Of a DNA stretch of 64,000 bases, positions 32,534 through 41,355 are shown in pieces; position 1 is the stretch's first letter; each line of letters starts with the position of its first letter. The notes beneath the pieces are model-generated. The model did not search any database. It worked only from the letters and a program-made list of their open reading frames with translations, and was not told the DNA's origin. The stretch is from Stieleria sp. JC731. Its GTDB lineage: Bacteria > Planctomycetota > Planctomycetia > Pirellulales > Pirellulaceae. The stretch spans positions 1,178,001 through 1,242,000 of the forward strand of contig NZ_JAJKFQ010000002.1 of the NCBI RefSeq assembly GCF_020966635.1, written 5' to 3'. Both the position numbers and the translations under genes were made by a program.

Positions 32534-33352
32534 TTACCAACGGTTATTCATCGGAGTCATCATTTGGTAACTGCTAAAGGCGAACATCCCAAAGAAGATC
32601 GCCATCATCGGTTGTCGACATTGCAGCGCATAGACTGCGATCGCACCGCTGGTAATGACACTGACCCATAGCGACTGCATCACCGTGCCACGGTTCAACA
32701 AGATCAAACTGCGCGCGATCTTGCCTCCGTCCAAAGGCCAAACCGGAACTAGGTTCAACAAGGCCCATAGAATGCTTGGGAACACGTAGAATGTGACCAG
32801 CGTTAACAAGCCACGGTTGTCCATGAACTTGCCTTCGGTAACCCACGGCAGATCTGCTAGGAACGACGGCATGATGAAGAACGCGAACACGTGATAACCA
32901 GCCATTTTGACGGCTAAGATCACCACCAACGCAGACAATATCTGCAGCGCAGGCCCGGCAAACGACACGATCAATTGTCGCTTTTCATCCATCCCTGCAC
33001 CGATATTTGAATTGAATCCAGAGTATCCCGACGTGTAGGCCCCCCGCGGAATCGCAAGGCCACCGAAGTGATACAGCACAATCGATGATTCGATGCCATA
33101 GCGTCGAAACGCAAAGGCATGACCAAGCTCATGAATCAAGATCGAAAGCAGCAAGCATCCTGCCCAAGCTGCCAATAAGGGTGCCACACCAACCTGTCCG
33201 GCGAAGAAAATCGGTGACTCCGATGCCATCTTGGCAAGATCATACCCAAACACGATCGCACCAAGCCAAAACGTCACCGCGATTCGAATCTGAAACCCGA
33301 ACAAGGTGAATCGAAGGTCGTAGTCGGTCTCGGGTGGTTCAGCGAGTAACAT
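32534..33352 (-). CDS. Site-2 protease-like M50 metalloprotease
   Basis: A 272-residue membrane protein. The zinc motif HELGH (His near 74 and 78) lies in a hydrophobic helix (LSILIHELGHAFAF), and the second metal ligand is in LVPVWPLDGGK (Asp near 208), as in M50B peptidases that cut within membranes. Four to six helices can be seen. The short N-terminal cytoplasmic stretch has no PDZ or CBS domain. Its substrate is unknown; in other bacteria such enzymes release anti-sigma factors or other membrane-bound regulators. It stands alone between intergenic stretches. Confidence 0.85.
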   Translation of the reverse strand: MLLAEPPETDYDLRFTLFGFQIRIAVTFWLGAIVFGYDLAKMASESPIFFAGQVGVAPLLAAWAGCLLLSILIHELGHAFAFRRYGIESSIVLYHFGGLAIPRGAYTSGYSGFNSNIGAGMDEKRQLIVSFAGPALQILSALVVILAVKMAGYHVFAFFIMPSFLADLPWVTEGKFMDNRGLLTLVTFYVFPSILWALLNLVPVWPLDGGKIARSLILLNRGTVMQSLWVSVITSGAIAVYALQCRQPMMAIFFGMFAFSSYQMMTPMNNRW

Positions 33353-33474
33353 TGCGGCGTTTCAAATGGTAGAAGTGAAGTCTTCGAAGATAGGTCAACT
33401 GTTCCTGCAAAGGCAACCGGCTTGCCTGTCAGTGCAGTCTGCATGCGATCAAGCTGCAGTCCAACATCGGTCTC

Positions 33475-33530
33475 CCAGCACATCGGCAGTCCAGTGCATC
33501 GGCAGCCCAGCACATCGGCAGTCCAGTGCT
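33475..33530. repeat. 16-bp tandem repeat, about 3.4 copies
   Basis: CCAGCACATCGGCAGT and CCAGTGCATCGGCAGC alternate: units at 33475, 33491 and 33507, then a broken fourth. It lies between the protease and omega-amidase genes, too short and too regular for a CRISPR array. Confidence 0.75.
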
Positions 33531-33551
33531 TTCTGGAGATCAGACTGTGCC

Positions 33552-34310
33552 TCACATGTCCCGCAGGGCCGGAAACTTGTCACGCCATCGACGCAGGCCT
33601 TCGATATCCAGTTCGGTTTTTAAGACCTGAGCTTGGTCATCGGCTTCGAATAAACAGCTGCCCATGTAGTCGAACGCAGAACTCCGCCCATCGAATTGCA
33701 GTTGGGGTTCTTCGCCGCAGCGATTCACACCCACCACGCATGCAAGATTCTCGATCGCACGTGCTTGTAACAAACGCACCCAATGTTCGGATCGCTTTCC
33801 GGGCCAACATGCGATCAAAGTAATCAGTTCGGCACCATCGCGAATCGCATCACGAAAGATCTCAGGGAATCGAAGGTCGTAACAGATAAACGGTGCGATT
33901 TTGACACCCTGCCACTGAAACACGCGGTGTGATTGACCAGCCGGGTAGTGACGGCCTTCGCCAGACAGCGAAAACGGTCGCATTTTGCGATAGCGAACCA
34001 GTTCGGTACCGTCGGGGGCAAACGCGACACACTCATTCGCGGCGTCTGTGGCAGCATATCGATTGACAACGCCGCCCATCATCGCGACGTCATACTCCGC
34101 TGCCAACTGACGCAGCAATGACTCACCCTCACGCTGCTCCGACTGTTGCGTGTGGTCTGGATTCATGCTGAATCCCGTTTCAAACATTTCCGGAAGGATG
34201 ACCAGAGATCCAGCGTCGATTTCGGCGCTGCTCATCAACTCTTTAACGCGTTGATGATTTGCTGGGCGGTCTTCCCAAACCATGTCCAGTTGAATGGCGA
34301 CGATTTTCAT
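33552..34310 (-). CDS. Carbon-nitrogen hydrolase, omega-amidase (YafV/NIT2-like)
   Basis: A 252-residue nitrilase-superfamily enzyme. The catalytic triad is visible: Glu41 (ILPEMFETGF), Lys109 (YRKMRPF) and Cys143 (FICYDLRFPE). PEMFETGFSMN and KMRPFS are characteristic of the YafV/omega-amidase branch, which hydrolyses alpha-ketoglutaramate or alpha-ketosuccinamate to the oxo acid and ammonia. The gene starts 5 bp after the stop of an aminotransferase gene, matching the known glutamine transaminase/omega-amidase partnership. It is cytoplasmic. Confidence 0.85.
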   Translation of the reverse strand: MKIVAIQLDMVWEDRPANHQRVKELMSSAEIDAGSLVILPEMFETGFSMNPDHTQQSEQREGESLLRQLAAEYDVAMMGGVVNRYAATDAANECVAFAPDGTELVRYRKMRPFSLSGEGRHYPAGQSHRVFQWQGVKIAPFICYDLRFPEIFRDAIRDGAELITLIACWPGKRSEHWVRLLQARAIENLACVVGVNRCGEEPQLQFDGRSSAFDYMGSCLFEADDQAQVLKTELDIEGLRRWRDKFPALRDM

Positions 34311-34315
34311 TTTGA

Positions 34316-35500
34316 TTACTCGTTCAATAACTCTGCCAGCCCTTCATTCAGCCGCCCCATCCCTTCGGCAACTGATTCTCGGTCCAGTGCCCCGTACGAT
34401 ACACGCAAAGAGCATCCTTCGGCCCCGAAAGCGCTACCGGGAAGCACCGCCACACGGTAGCGAAGGATCAATTGTTCAACCAACCATCGATCGGTTCGAT
34501 CGGTTTGCAAGTCGAGAAACAAGTAGAACGCTCCGGTCGGTTTCGCGATCCGGCAGCGTTCTTCCAAGTCAGACAAGCTATTCAAAGCGAGATCTCGAAC
34601 CTCCGCCAAACCGCCGATACGATCCATGCACCATTGGCGTCCCGCCTTTAGTGCTGCCGAAGCGGCAATCTGACAGATCAGTGGAGGGCAGATCAAATCG
34701 GTATCTTGGATTTTGCTAAACGCATCGACCAGATGATTGGGAATCACCATGTAACCGAAACGCCACCCGGCAATCGCGTACGCTTTTGATAAAGAGAAGA
34801 TCGAAATCGTATGCGGGGCTGCTTCAGCGACTGAACCGATCGAAAAATGCTTGGTGTCGTCGTAGACAAAGTACTCATAAGCTTCGTCGGCAACGTGGAA
34901 CAGTTCTTGATCGCCGCAAAGCTTATTGATCGCCCGCAGCGTCGGCTCGTCGTAGGTGACCCCGGTGGGATTGTTGGGGGAAATGGTGACGACCGCTCGC
35001 GTCTTCGACGTGATCGCGCTGGCTATCGCGGCCACGTCGGGTTGTCGCTGATGGTCTGTTTGAACGACCACGGCTTTGCACCCGGCAAGCTCAATCGCCA
35101 TTTGATGATTGAAGTAGAAAGGGGCCAACAGGATGACCTCGTCGCCGGGATCGGTGATGGCCAGCACGGCATTGAAAAAGCCCATGTTCGCGCCAGCAGT
35201 ACACACCACCACGGCGTCTTGTCGGTCCAGATCAATCTGGTTTTCATCGGCCAGCTTTTGCCCTAACTGTTCCAGCAACGTTGCTTGACCAAGAACCGGA
35301 CCATAGCGGTCCATCGCCGGATCGGACGCATGATGCATTACCGCATCAAAGACCTGCTGTGGCGGCCTGTAGTTCACCACTCCTTGTCCAAGCGAAATCG
35401 TGCCGGCGTTTTCACGAGCCAATTTCGCGACGATCGGAATGACGGGGTCCTGAACCTTACGGACTCGATCAGATTGATTTGCCATACGCGGATCTGGCAT
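34316..35500 (-). CDS. PLP-dependent aminotransferase, class I/II
   Basis: A 394-residue fold-type I enzyme. The PLP lysine is in SLSKAYAIAGWRFGY (Lys near 239). NNPTGVTYDEP and the C-terminal Arg region (SLRVSYGALD) bind the substrate carboxylate. It uses GQGVVNYRPP near the start, common in glutamine/methionine-type transaminases such as YbdL. Directly downstream is an omega-amidase, so the pair probably transaminates with glutamine and then removes the resulting oxo-amide, for example in methionine salvage (inference from context). No other salvage genes are present. Confidence 0.85.
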   Translation of the reverse strand: MPDPRMANQSDRVRKVQDPVIPIVAKLARENAGTISLGQGVVNYRPPQQVFDAVMHHASDPAMDRYGPVLGQATLLEQLGQKLADENQIDLDRQDAVVVCTAGANMGFFNAVLAITDPGDEVILLAPFYFNHQMAIELAGCKAVVVQTDHQRQPDVAAIASAITSKTRAVVTISPNNPTGVTYDEPTLRAINKLCGDQELFHVADEAYEYFVYDDTKHFSIGSVAEAAPHTISIFSLSKAYAIAGWRFGYMVIPNHLVDAFSKIQDTDLICPPLICQIAASAALKAGRQWCMDRIGGLAEVRDLALNSLSDLEERCRIAKPTGAFYLFLDLQTDRTDRWLVEQLILRYRVAVLPGSAFGAEGCSLRVSYGALDRESVAEGMGRLNEGLAELLNE

Positions 35501-35601
35501 CGAAGCTTGCCTGTATTTGAATGAGTTGCCGGCCTAAAGATGAGACAACAGACGCTCTATCGGTTTGCGGCTATCGTTTCAAACGCCGATCAGAAGCGAG
35601 C

Positions 35602-36366
35602 CTAGCTGGTAATATTCGCCAGCCAAGCACCAACAATGTAAGCCAACCCGGCTGCGGAACCGCCAACAAGCAATGTTTCCGTCCCTGCATAGTACCAACG
35701 TTCGGCAACAAACTTTGATTTGATCGCGCCAACTAAAAAGAAAGCCGCACAGGTCAGTAAGGTGCTGATCAGATAAGGGGCGGGGACCAGTGACGGTGCG
35801 ACTGCCGAAATCACGAAAGCGAGTAGCGGCACAAAGCCGATGATATTGAAGGCCACCATCGTGGTCACGGCGGCTTTGATCGGCGATCGCTGAACCAGGC
35901 TTAGTCCGTATTCGTCCGTCAGCATCGTATTGATCCAGCGGTTCCGATCTTGGGTGATGATCTCGACGGCGCGTTCCAAGTCGTCACCCTCAAAACCCTT
36001 GGCTGCAAAGATCTGCCGAATCTCTTCTCGTTCGCCTTCGGGGTAGGTATCGATGTGGTGCTTTTCAGTCTCGCGAACGTTTTGATGCAGTTGCTGATCG
36101 ACGCGAGTGCCCAAGTAGTTGCTGGCGGCCATCGAGAAGCCATCACCGATTAGGTTGGCAAACCCGAGGATGATTACGATATCTGATGATAGCCCAGCCC
36201 CGGCGACTCCCGAGACGACCGCGAACGTTGTGACAGTTCCGTCGATTCCGCCGTAGACCAAGTCTGATAGGTAGTCCGCTCGATGTTCCCGTTTCAAGCG
36301 GTCACGTATCTTGCTCGCGCTGTGCTGTTCTTGAAGCTCTTGCCGGTTGGGGCGTTGCAAAGTCAT
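35602..36366 (-). CDS. VIT1/CCC1-family iron/manganese transporter
   Basis: A 254-residue protein. The family start is clear: YLSDLVYGGIDGTVTTFAVV, then GLSSDIVIILGFANLIGDGF and SMAASNYLGTR. A charged cytoplasmic loop (about 95-150, with EREEI and several His/Glu) corresponds to the metal-binding helices of VIT1. Three further helices end the protein. These carriers move Fe2+ or Mn2+ out of the cytoplasm. No iron-regulated promoter element was recognised upstream. Confidence 0.88.
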   Translation of the reverse strand: MTLQRPNRQELQEQHSASKIRDRLKREHRADYLSDLVYGGIDGTVTTFAVVSGVAGAGLSSDIVIILGFANLIGDGFSMAASNYLGTRVDQQLHQNVRETEKHHIDTYPEGEREEIRQIFAAKGFEGDDLERAVEIITQDRNRWINTMLTDEYGLSLVQRSPIKAAVTTMVAFNIIGFVPLLAFVISAVAPSLVPAPYLISTLLTCAAFFLVGAIKSKFVAERWYYAGTETLLVGGSAAGLAYIVGAWLANITS

Positions 36367-36551
36367 CGGTCGTCTTGCTGGGAAAAATGCGTGGATCGAT
36401 TCAGATCATAGCCGAGCACGCCATCATGACAGAATCCAACGGCCCGGTTCATTTGATCAATGGCAAAACGCTTCTCGTGAAGACTCCGGGCTGCGTACCT
36501 TGTTAGGAACTCCCCTCATTCAGAAAGACGGTGCCAACACCCGCCGATAAT

Positions 36552-36564
36552 CAACATATTGTTG
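36552..36564. promoter_or_regulatory. Small palindrome upstream of gdhA
   Basis: CAACA-TAT-TGTTG, 46 bp before the gdhA start, just ahead of an AT-rich stretch that could be the promoter. It could be an operator, but the match is short and no regulator is known. Confidence 0.35.
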
Positions 36565-36609
36565 TTTATGTACACCTTACATGGTGATTAAGGCAAAACG
36601 AGGCACCCG

Positions 36610-37956
36610 ATGTCCGCCCAAGAAGAGCTCGAACAATTCATTTCCGGGCTGAAGAAACGCAACCCGCACGAAGAGGAATTCCATCAGGCCGTCGAGGAAG
36701 TCGCATCCTCGGTCATGCCTTGGTATCTGGACCACGAACATTATCGCAAGGCACAGATACTTGAACGAGTTACTGAGCCGGACCGCATCGTCACTTTCCG
36801 GGTGTGCTGGGAAACAGACGATGGCGACGTCCGGGCAAACCGTGCCTGGCGAGTGCAGTTCAATCACTCGCTGGGTCCTTACAAGGGCGGTTTGCGATTT
36901 CACCCATCGGTAACCCAGAGCGTCTTAAAGTTCCTAGGTTTTGAGCAGATCTTTAAGAACAGCTTGACTGGGTTGCCGATGGGTGGTGCCAAAGGCGGTT
37001 CGAACTTTAACCCCAAAGGCAAATCCGAACGTGAGGTGATGCGGTTCTGTCAGTCGATGATGACTGAGTTACATCGACACATCGGTGAAGACGTCGACGT
37101 GCCTGCGGGTGATATCGGTGTCGGCGGCCGAGAGATCAGTTATCTGTTCGGCCAATACATGAGACTCGAAAACCGTTGGAGCGGTGTGCTAACCGGCAAA
37201 GGGTTAGCGTTCGGCGGAAGCGCGGTGCGGACCGAAGCGACCGGCTATGGTTGTGTGTACTTTTGCGAACACATGCTGAACCAACATAGCGAGGCACTCG
37301 AAGGGAAACGTGTCGCGATTAGCGGCAGTGGCAACGTCGCGCTTTATGCGGCAGAAAAGGCGATCGAGAAAGGCACGAAAGTTGTCACGCTCAGCGATTC
37401 GGCAGGGTTCGTCCATATCAAAGACGGCTTGTCGGAGCAGCAGTTACATTTCGTCAAAGAGTTGAAAGAAACACGTCGCGGCCGGATCTCTGAATTGGCG
37501 GACGAGTTTCCTTCGGTTCAATACCATCACGACGCAAGACCGTGGGGAGTCCCCTGTGATGTTGCTCTGCCGTGTGCGACACAAAACGAAATGGATGACA
37601 GTGACGCGATGCAATTAGTCCGTTCTGGCTGCATCGCGGTTTGTGAAGGTGCGAACATGCCGTTGACGGCTGATGCGGCAAAGGTGCTCGCTGACAACAA
37701 CGTTTTGCACGCACCAGGTAAAGCATCCAACGCGGGCGGCGTCGCTGTCAGCGGATTGGAGCAAAGTCAAAACGCGATGCGAATCAGTTGGTCGCGCGAA
37801 GAGGTTGATGAACGGTTGCGTTCGATCATCGCCAATATTCACGCCCGATGTGTCGAGTATGGGCACAAGCAGGGGCGTGTGAACTATGTTGACGGTGCGA
37901 ACATCGCCGGATTCAAGAAAGTAGCCGACGCGATGTTGGCTTACGGTGTGGTGTAA
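36610..37956 (+). CDS. gdhA: NADP-type glutamate dehydrogenase
   Basis: A 448-residue protein of the length typical for bacterial hexameric GDH. Signature blocks are FNHSLGPYKGGLRFHPSV, GLPMGGAKGGSNFNPKGKS (catalytic Lys), VPAGDIGVGGREISYLFGQY and the Rossmann region VAISGSGNVALYAAEKAI. It makes glutamate from 2-oxoglutarate and ammonia with NADPH; the NADP preference is inferred from the subfamily. GAGG stands about 7 nt before the ATG. A strong inverted repeat follows the gene. In context it could capture the ammonia released by the nearby omega-amidase. Confidence 0.93.
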   Translation: MSAQEELEQFISGLKKRNPHEEEFHQAVEEVASSVMPWYLDHEHYRKAQILERVTEPDRIVTFRVCWETDDGDVRANRAWRVQFNHSLGPYKGGLRFHPSVTQSVLKFLGFEQIFKNSLTGLPMGGAKGGSNFNPKGKSEREVMRFCQSMMTELHRHIGEDVDVPAGDIGVGGREISYLFGQYMRLENRWSGVLTGKGLAFGGSAVRTEATGYGCVYFCEHMLNQHSEALEGKRVAISGSGNVALYAAEKAIEKGTKVVTLSDSAGFVHIKDGLSEQQLHFVKELKETRRGRISELADEFPSVQYHHDARPWGVPCDVALPCATQNEMDDSDAMQLVRSGCIAVCEGANMPLTADAAKVLADNNVLHAPGKASNAGGVAVSGLEQSQNAMRISWSREEVDERLRSIIANIHARCVEYGHKQGRVNYVDGANIAGFKKVADAMLAYGVV

Positions 37957-38027
37957 GGCGGTTCGAGTCTGAGCGACTTGCAGTGCGCGATCTGCAGGAT
38001 AGTTTCCTATCGATCAACCTCTCAATG

Positions 38028-38061
38028 CAAACGGCCGCCGGAGTGATCCGGCGGCCGTTTG
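38028..38061. terminator. Bidirectional stem-loop between gdhA and the Gfo/Idh gene
   Basis: CAAACGGCCGCCGGA, loop GTGA, TCCGGCGGCCGTTTG is a perfect 15-bp stem. It lies between two convergent genes. The flanking T-runs are weak, so it may act as an mRNA 3' end or a weak terminator for both. Confidence 0.7.
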
Positions 38062-38093
38062 GTTGATGTTTCGACAAAGGCTTATCGAGAAAC

Positions 38094-39503
38094 TTAGATT
38101 TCCCAGCCTTCGCGGTATTCGCGAGCAACGAATTCATTAACCGCTGGCGTGTTGGTGCTCTTCAGGTTTTCGGCATCCCACTCGATGCGTTGACCTTCAC
38201 CAGCACGCAGGGCCAAGTTACCGACCAAGATGGTTTCGGTTAGGCGGCCAGCGTAGCCAAAGTTTGACATCGTGCCGGGCTCGTATTCACCTTTGACGCT
38301 CGCAACGAATTCCCATTTTTGACGCAAGTCGTTGTTGCCTTTGAACGGGATACGTGGCAGCGTTTGCTCAGGCAGTTTGTAATCAGCGTACTGATCACGT
38401 GGCAGCAACACGTAGCGAGCGCCGTAATCATTTTCGCTGAACAGCATGCCTTTGCTACCGACGACCAACGCACCACTTTGCTTTCCACCACCGGCGCGCT
38501 GCTCGGCGATTTTCTTTTGGTAACGTGCTGGCAGTTGGCTAAGCAAATCGTCCGATGGCAATTCGCCACCGTCGTACCAATGGAACTTGCAAGCTGGCAG
38601 GCCTTCGCGTTCTGGGAATTCGAACAGGATCGAGCTGCTTGCGGGATAGCTTTCGCCTTCGACGATACCTGGGTTCTTAACCGCGGTAACGGCAACGGGG
38701 TCCCAAAGCTTCAGCGCCATGACGGGCATGTTGGTGGTGTGGCAAGCCATGTCACCAAGTGCTCCGGTACCGAAGTCAACCCAACCACGCCAGTTGAACG
38801 AGTGGTATGCGGCTTTCTTGAATGGACGCATCGGTGCTGGGCCGATCCATGCATCCCAGTTCAAGCTGTCCGGCACTGGGTCTTCGCCTGCAGGGCGACC
38901 TTGACCTTGTGGCCAAACGGGTCGGTTGGACCAGACGTGAACTTCTGAAACGTCGCCGATCGCGCCACTGCGGATCACTTCGACAGCTTCACGCAGACCG
39001 TCTTCGCTGGTGCCCTGGTTGCCCATCTGAGTGACAACGCCGGTTTCTTCAGCGGTCTTTCGCATCAGGCGAGCTTCGCTGATGGACCAAGTCAAAGGCT
39101 TTTGGCAGTAAACGTGCTTCTTCATTCGCATCGCGCGAACGGCAGCAGCGGCGTGGGTGTGGTCAGGCGTGCTGACGGTGACGATGTCAACTTTGTCACC
39201 CAGCTTGTCAAGCATTTCGCGGAAGTCCGAAAACTTTTCAGCGCTAGGATGGTCGAGAGCTTTTTTGTCGAGGTAAATCGAATCGACATCGCACAGGCCG
39301 ACCAGCTTGACGCCATGTTCGGCGATGTGGCTCGAGTCGCTACTGCCTTTCCCGCCGACACCGATACATGCGGCGGTCAGACCTTGCAGCGCCGAGTCTT
39401 GCGCGTGCAGCTTTGTTGAGACGCCGGTGAAGTATCCCGCTCCGATGGCACCCGCAGCTGCGGTTTGCCCTAGGAAGGTTCGACGATTCGTCCGCTTGGT
39501 CAT
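38094..39503 (-). CDS. Gfo/Idh/MocA-family oxidoreductase, Tat-exported
   Basis: A 469-residue protein. The N-terminus MTKRTNRRTFLGQTAAAGAI is a twin-arginine signal (RRTFLG). It is followed by a Rossmann fold (AACIGVGGKGSSD) and HVYCQKPLTWS, the equivalent of the conserved EKP loop of the family, then the C-terminal beta-sheet domain. These enzymes reduce or oxidise sugar derivatives with a tightly bound NAD(P). Many planctomycetes hold dozens of secreted copies with unknown sugar substrates. It is the only evident Tat substrate in the window and could use the Tat pore encoded at 4.7-5.2 kb if tatC lies elsewhere. Confidence 0.85.
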   Translation of the reverse strand: MTKRTNRRTFLGQTAAAGAIGAGYFTGVSTKLHAQDSALQGLTAACIGVGGKGSSDSSHIAEHGVKLVGLCDVDSIYLDKKALDHPSAEKFSDFREMLDKLGDKVDIVTVSTPDHTHAAAAVRAMRMKKHVYCQKPLTWSISEARLMRKTAEETGVVTQMGNQGTSEDGLREAVEVIRSGAIGDVSEVHVWSNRPVWPQGQGRPAGEDPVPDSLNWDAWIGPAPMRPFKKAAYHSFNWRGWVDFGTGALGDMACHTTNMPVMALKLWDPVAVTAVKNPGIVEGESYPASSSILFEFPEREGLPACKFHWYDGGELPSDDLLSQLPARYQKKIAEQRAGGGKQSGALVVGSKGMLFSENDYGARYVLLPRDQYADYKLPEQTLPRIPFKGNNDLRQKWEFVASVKGEYEPGTMSNFGYAGRLTETILVGNLALRAGEGQRIEWDAENLKSTNTPAVNEFVAREYREGWEI

Positions 39504-39910
39504 TCAATAATTCCTCAGAAGATGACAATGGGTTCTCATTCGGGCGGCACGCAAGTGCTGAACCGGCGTCCGCGAAAATGACGTTAACCGTGACGTTAAC
39601 TTTGCAGCCTAGAAAGAATAACCGTCTCTAGCCCAAATCACAACGTTTTGACGCCACAGTTCGTTGTCAACGAGCGAATGATTTGTCAACATGTCCGGTC
39701 CGGATGAATAAATCGGCTTCACCGTGGTCCCTAGTGCCTCGTTCCAACTCGATTTTAGGATTAGCCGTATGGCCAGCCACGGTTTCAGTGCAATAACCGG
39801 GGCTAACGCCCGCCGGCTGATGACGCGAACCCGTATTTTCATATGGAACGAAGCACTAGCCATGGTCCTAAGCTACCCCGCCGTAAGCCCACACCCCCCG
39901 AATAAACCTG
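39504..39910. other. Intergenic region with the second copy of the 95-bp repeat
   Basis: It separates two divergent genes and so holds both promoters, though no boxes are clear. Only the dispersed repeat is recognised. Confidence 0.5.
39762..39855 (+). repeat. Dispersed 95-bp repeat, copy 2
   Basis: Closely matches 9825-9919, including GCCACGGTTTCAGTGCAATA and GGCTAACGCCC in the same order. The two copies are 30 kb apart in the same orientation. Confidence 0.75.
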
Positions 39911-41236
39911 ATGATCCGATCGATTTTTCGACGCCAACGTGGTCCTGTCGTTCTCGCTGCATTGATTTCTGTTTCCGCCACCAGCGGATGCGGAAGCAAA
40001 TCGACAGCCCCCACGCCCGACGAACCTCAAGCAGCCAGCCCCGTCGAAGCGGCACCGGAGCCAGATGACGCCGCTGCGGTAAAAGCTCTCGAAGAGGCCG
40101 GTTTTGACCTCACCAAAGATGACGCCGGGAATGTTGTGGCCTTCGGGATCGCTAGCGACTCCGATATCAGCGAATCGTTTGCCAATCTCGCCGGCCTGAA
40201 CCACGTCAAAGAAGGCTTGTTCAAAGGCCCCGGAATCGACGACAAAGGCCTGGAAGTCTTGGCCGAACTGAAAACACTGAAGCGATTGGACCTGACCGAT
40301 TCGGCCGTCACCGACAAAGCTCTCGAGTCGGTTTCGAAAATCACAGGGCTTGAAGTTCTTATTTTGCGTCGGGTTGCCGTCACCAAAGAAGGACTCGCCA
40401 AACTAAAGCCACTGCAAAAACTTCGCATGCTCGACCTGCGAAATACCACCGTTGGTGACGATGCGGTCAAGGAAGTTGTCGCGCTGAAGTCGCTTGTCGA
40501 TGTTCAATTCGAGAAAACTCAAATCACAGACGTCGGTGTTGAATACCTAACGGCGCTAAAATTGAAGTCCTTCAATGCAAATGCCTGCCGAACGCTGACC
40601 AACGCGACCCTCGAATCGCTTGGAAAAATCCCAACACTGCAACAGGTTCAAGTCGACTATTCATCGATCACCGATGACGGCATGAAGCACTTGGCAAACC
40701 TCAAGAACCTCTCACGCGTTCGTATCCGTGGCTGCTTTGTTACCGACAAAGGGATCGCGGACATGGGAACCGGCGACAAGATCGTCCGATTGGAACTTCG
40801 CGATACGTCGATCACCGGTGAAGCCCTGGCGATCATCGCAAAGTATCCCAAATTGACTTACCTCGATTTGGGTGAATGTGGACGCATTGAGCCGGAAGGC
40901 TTCAAGAACTTGGCCGAAGCGACTGGCCTAACCTACGTCGGTTTTTGGGAAACCAAATTGAACGACGAAGCGTTTAACTCGCTCGGCGGTTTGACCAATC
41001 TGACTGAGCTTGATGCTCGTGACACCGAATTGGGTGACGAATCGGTCGACACGATGTTGAAATTCAAAAACCTGACCAAGATTGATCTGTCGGGCAACCA
41101 ACTGATGACCGACGACGGTTTCGGCAAACTCGGCCAGTTGCCAAACCTGAAATGGTTGGGCGTAGCAAACTCCAACATCGGATACGACGCGTTCGATGAA
41201 TTGGAAAAGAACGAGAACCTGGAAATCGTCGAATAG
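39911..41236 (+). CDS. Leucine-rich repeat lipoprotein
   Basis: A 441-residue protein. MIRSIFRRQR then a hydrophobic stretch ends in SATSGCGSK, a lipobox with Cys27, so an anchored envelope protein is likely. From about 70 to the end it has some 13 LRRs of the cysteine-containing/RI-like type with the repeated motif LKRLDLTDSAVTDKALE (similar in each repeat: L..LDLR.T.V.DDAV). Planctomycetes often use such repeats for protein binding. No catalytic domain is present. Two hairpins lie directly downstream. Confidence 0.85.
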   Translation: MIRSIFRRQRGPVVLAALISVSATSGCGSKSTAPTPDEPQAASPVEAAPEPDDAAAVKALEEAGFDLTKDDAGNVVAFGIASDSDISESFANLAGLNHVKEGLFKGPGIDDKGLEVLAELKTLKRLDLTDSAVTDKALESVSKITGLEVLILRRVAVTKEGLAKLKPLQKLRMLDLRNTTVGDDAVKEVVALKSLVDVQFEKTQITDVGVEYLTALKLKSFNANACRTLTNATLESLGKIPTLQQVQVDYSSITDDGMKHLANLKNLSRVRIRGCFVTDKGIADMGTGDKIVRLELRDTSITGEALAIIAKYPKLTYLDLGECGRIEPEGFKNLAEATGLTYVGFWETKLNDEAFNSLGGLTNLTELDARDTELGDESVDTMLKFKNLTKIDLSGNQLMTDDGFGKLGQLPNLKWLGVANSNIGYDAFDELEKNENLEIVE

Positions 41237-41265
41237 AGTTTCGACTTTATTGCTTCATTGAAAGC

Positions 41266-41319
41266 CACTCGGTCAATCTTGCCTTGGCCGAGTGACGGCG
41301 GCTCTGTTTATTAGCCGCC
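41266..41319. terminator. Tandem hairpins between convergent genes
   Basis: First CACTCGGTCAA/TTGGCCGAGTG (11 bp with one G.T, loop TCTTGCC), then GGCGGCT/AGCCGCC (7 bp, loop of 9). They end the LRR gene and perhaps the facing DUF1579 gene. T-runs are weak. Confidence 0.6.
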
Positions 41320-41355
41320 TTCTATAGGTTTCAAAGTTGAATTTTCGGCAAAGGA

